Source of the DNA: Gemella morbillorum
Lineage (GTDB): Bacteria; Bacillota; Bacilli; Staphylococcales; Gemellaceae
Reading direction: 5' to 3'
NCBI RefSeq assembly: GCF_900476045.1
Contig: NZ_LS483440.1
Location: forward strand, 124,001-188,000
DNA: 64,000 nucleotides
Numbering within the stretch: the stretch's first letter is position 1; each line of letters begins with the position of its first letter. The notes under the pieces were generated by a model, which worked only from the letters and a program-made list of their open reading frames with translations, did no database searches and was not told the origin of the DNA. Position numbers and translations under genes: made by a program. Shown piece by piece: positions 62,455 through 64,000 of the stretch.

Positions 62455-63375
62455 ATGTATTTGCAACTAGAAAATATTTTTAAAAATTATAATGAAAAAG
62501 AAGTTTTAAAAAATATAAATTTTGAGATAACTGAAGGACAACTTGTCTGTGTTTTAGGGCCTTCTGGCTGTGGGAAAACAACTTTGTTAAATATAATTGG
62601 AGGTTTTATAGAAGATTTTTCAGGGAAAATATTTATAGATAATACAGATATAACTAATGTTACACCTGAACGAAGACCTATAGCGACGGTATTTCAATCA
62701 TATGGACTATTTACTCATAAAAATGTAATAGAAAATGTTAGCTATGGTTTGAAATTTTTGAAATTATCAAAAAAGGAAATCTTAGTACAAGCTACTTCGG
62801 TTTTAGAAAAAGTAGGACTTGCAGGCTACCAAAATAAATATATTTCTGAATTATCAGGGGGAGAGCAGCAAAGGGTTGCTATTGCACGTAGTCTAGTGTT
62901 ACAACCTAAGGTTTTACTTTTAGATGAGCCATTCTCTAATCTAGATGTACATCTTAGAGGAGCTATGAGAGATGAGGTAAGAAGAATACAAAAAGAGTTT
63001 GGTGTTACTATGATTATTGTTACTCATGATCAAGAAGATGCTTTTAGACTCGCTGATAAGATAATTGTTATGAATAATGGTGAAATAGAGCAAATAGGAA
63101 CACCACAAGAATTATATAGCAATCCTAAAACGGAATTTGTGTCAAAATTTATAGGTGAAAGTAATTTATCGAAAGATGGACATGTTTTAAGACCTGAGAG
63201 GATTAAATTGAAAAAAGATAACAATCAGGGAAATACAATTTTAGAAAAATTTTATTTAGGGGCTACGGTAGAATACAAAGTGCAAACTAAGAAATATGGA
63301 TATTTAAAAGTTTTGACATTATCATCAGAAGAAGCTTTTGAAATTGGTGATAAAGTTGAAGTAATTATAAAATAA
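62455..63375 (+). CDS. ABC transporter ATP-binding protein (FbpC type)
   Basis: 306 residues: Walker A GPSGCGKTT, Q-loop VFQSYGLF, signature LSGGEQQRVAIARSL, Walker B VLLLDEPFSNLD, H-loop THDQEDA, then a short TOBE-like C-terminal region (LRPERIKLKK). Energises the permease directly upstream. A shorter tail than FbpC of proteobacteria. Confidence 0.93.
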   Translation: MYLQLENIFKNYNEKEVLKNINFEITEGQLVCVLGPSGCGKTTLLNIIGGFIEDFSGKIFIDNTDITNVTPERRPIATVFQSYGLFTHKNVIENVSYGLKFLKLSKKEILVQATSVLEKVGLAGYQNKYISELSGGEQQRVAIARSLVLQPKVLLLDEPFSNLDVHLRGAMRDEVRRIQKEFGVTMIIVTHDQEDAFRLADKIIVMNNGEIEQIGTPQELYSNPKTEFVSKFIGESNLSKDGHVLRPERIKLKKDNNQGNTILEKFYLGATVEYKVQTKKYGYLKVLTLSSEEAFEIGDKVEVIIK

Positions 63376-63379
63376 GGAT

Positions 63380-63421
63380 AACGTCAATAGGGATGTCCAA
63401 TATCTCTATTGGTGTTATTTT
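63380..63421 (+). terminator. Terminator of the iron-type ABC operon
   Basis: AACGTCAATAG pairs with CTATTGGTGTT (11 bp, two G-T pairs), then ATTTTTTG. Confidence 0.85.
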
Positions 63422-63490
63422 TTGTTTACTTTTCTTGATGGAGGTAGTATAATAAGGGTTATGTTTTAATGAAAGAAAGGATATGGAACA

Positions 63491-64000
63491 GTGAAAAAGC
63501 ATTTCAAAAAAATATTATTAGGTATTCTTGTGATTTTAGTTGTTGCCTTTGGTTTTACAGGGAATTATTTTTATAATTTTGCTTTGAATCCAAAAGTAGA
63601 TAAAAGTGCAATAGTAAACCAAGATAGCGATGGTAACAAAGAAGATAAAAAAGCAGTAGAAAATTGGTTTGAGACTACTAAAAAAGAATTGACGATGGAT
63701 TCTGTAACTAAAAATAAACTGGTAGGATATAAATTTGAAAATCCAGGTGCTAAAAAATGGGTTATAGTAGTGCATGGGTATACAAGTAGCTCATTTAAAA
63801 TGGCAAATTATATTAAAAAGTTTTACGACATGGGATATAATGTTTTTGCTCCAGATTTAATTGCCCACGGGAAAAGTGAAGGTGAGTTTATTTCTATGGG
63901 AGGGTATGATTCAACTGATTTAGTCAATTGGATTAAAAAAATTTCGGAAGACAGTGGTAATGCTGATATAGCGTTATTTGGTATAAGTATGGGAGCAGCT
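63491..64000 (+). CDS. Alpha/beta hydrolase with N-terminal membrane anchor, 3' end outside window
   Basis: 170 codons visible, running off the right edge. GTG start with GAAAGGA 10 nt upstream; an ATG at 63483 is followed at once by a stop in its own frame. One membrane helix (ILLGILVILVVAFGFTGNYF), then WVIVVHGYTSSS (oxyanion HG motif) and LFGISMGAA, where GISMG holds the nucleophilic serine. Probably an extracytoplasmic serine hydrolase of the YqkD-like group; substrate unknown. Confidence 0.88.
   Translation, partial: MKKHFKKILLGILVILVVAFGFTGNYFYNFALNPKVDKSAIVNQDSDGNKEDKKAVENWFETTKKELTMDSVTKNKLVGYKFENPGAKKWVIVVHGYTSSSFKMANYIKKFYDMGYNVFAPDLIAHGKSEGEFISMGGYDSTDLVNWIKKISEDSGNADIALFGISMGAA

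Noticed and set aside
1-64000. CRISPR arrays, tRNA or rRNA genes
   Set aside because: No regularly spaced short repeats and no tRNA-like or rRNA-like sequence were recognised; the only regular array is the 330-bp protein repeat.

Overview
The window is AT-rich DNA of a low-GC Gram-positive (Firmicutes) chromosome. Strong AGGAGG ribosome binding sites, TTGACA/TATAAT promoters, lipoproteins with LxGC lipoboxes and LPxTG surface proteins all fit. The overall gene content suggests Gemella or a close relative; that genus call is inference, since no rRNA or marker gene is present.

Layout. (1) 1-9.5 kb: a rhodanese lipoprotein cut by the left edge, then a D-proline reductase operon (prdC, prdA, a small gene, prdB, prdD, prdE, prdF proline racemase, a TauE-like permease). 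Two genes, prdC and prdB, contain an in-frame UGA read as selenocysteine, so naive ORF calling truncates or splits them. (2) 9.5-23 kb: RarD-type permease, small (p)ppGpp synthetase, anaerobic ribonucleotide reductase NrdD, an acidic coiled-coil-like protein, HIT protein and purine nucleoside phosphorylase, then a nucleoside ABC importer with two separately promoted BMP-type binding lipoproteins. (3) 23-30 kb: a lipoprotein and two tandem LPxTG surface proteins that share promoter, leader and N-terminus but carry 3 versus 6 isopeptide-type repeat domains. (4) 30-32.1 kb: a broken TetR locus and a small stress cluster (two CsbD proteins, a 56-residue protein, a GlsB-type membrane protein). (5) 32.7-51.2 kb: an integrated element lying against the 3' end of guaA. 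The 12-bp core TTATTCCCACTC, which is the last four codons of guaA, recurs at 32675 and 33404, and paired GGCAGGG motifs with identical spacing lie inside both outer ends. The element holds a type I toxin-antitoxin locus, debris of another mobile element, MarR/SRPBCC genes, tyrosine integrase plus DUF3173, a primase-helicase, a RadC-like protein, a PrsW/zinc-ribbon membrane group, a Mor-like regulator, a PHP-ATPase, a serine resolvase and a Fic protein. (6) 51.2-64 kb: guaA, a lactonase, a YutD-like protein, a D-Ala-D-Ala-carboxypeptidase-like protein lacking its catalytic motifs, a P1B metal ATPase with twin operators and an SmtB/ArsR sensor, a BaiN/HI0933-type flavoprotein, an iron-type ABC importer, and an alpha/beta hydrolase cut by the right edge.

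How it works together. The prd genes describe Stickland-type use of proline as electron acceptor: PrdF makes D-proline, PrdA (pyruvoyl) and PrdB (selenocysteine) reduce it, and PrdC supplies electrons. NrdD points to anaerobic growth as well. The nucleoside importer and the phosphorylase form a purine salvage route. The guaA-linked element carries maintenance (toxin-antitoxin), replication, recombination and possible defence (PHP-ATPase, Fic) functions.

Most worth a second look: the two selenoprotein genes, the complete type I toxin-antitoxin architecture at 32.8-33.2 kb between two att cores, and the PHP-ATPase with its regulatory region. All homology calls come from motif recognition, not database searches.
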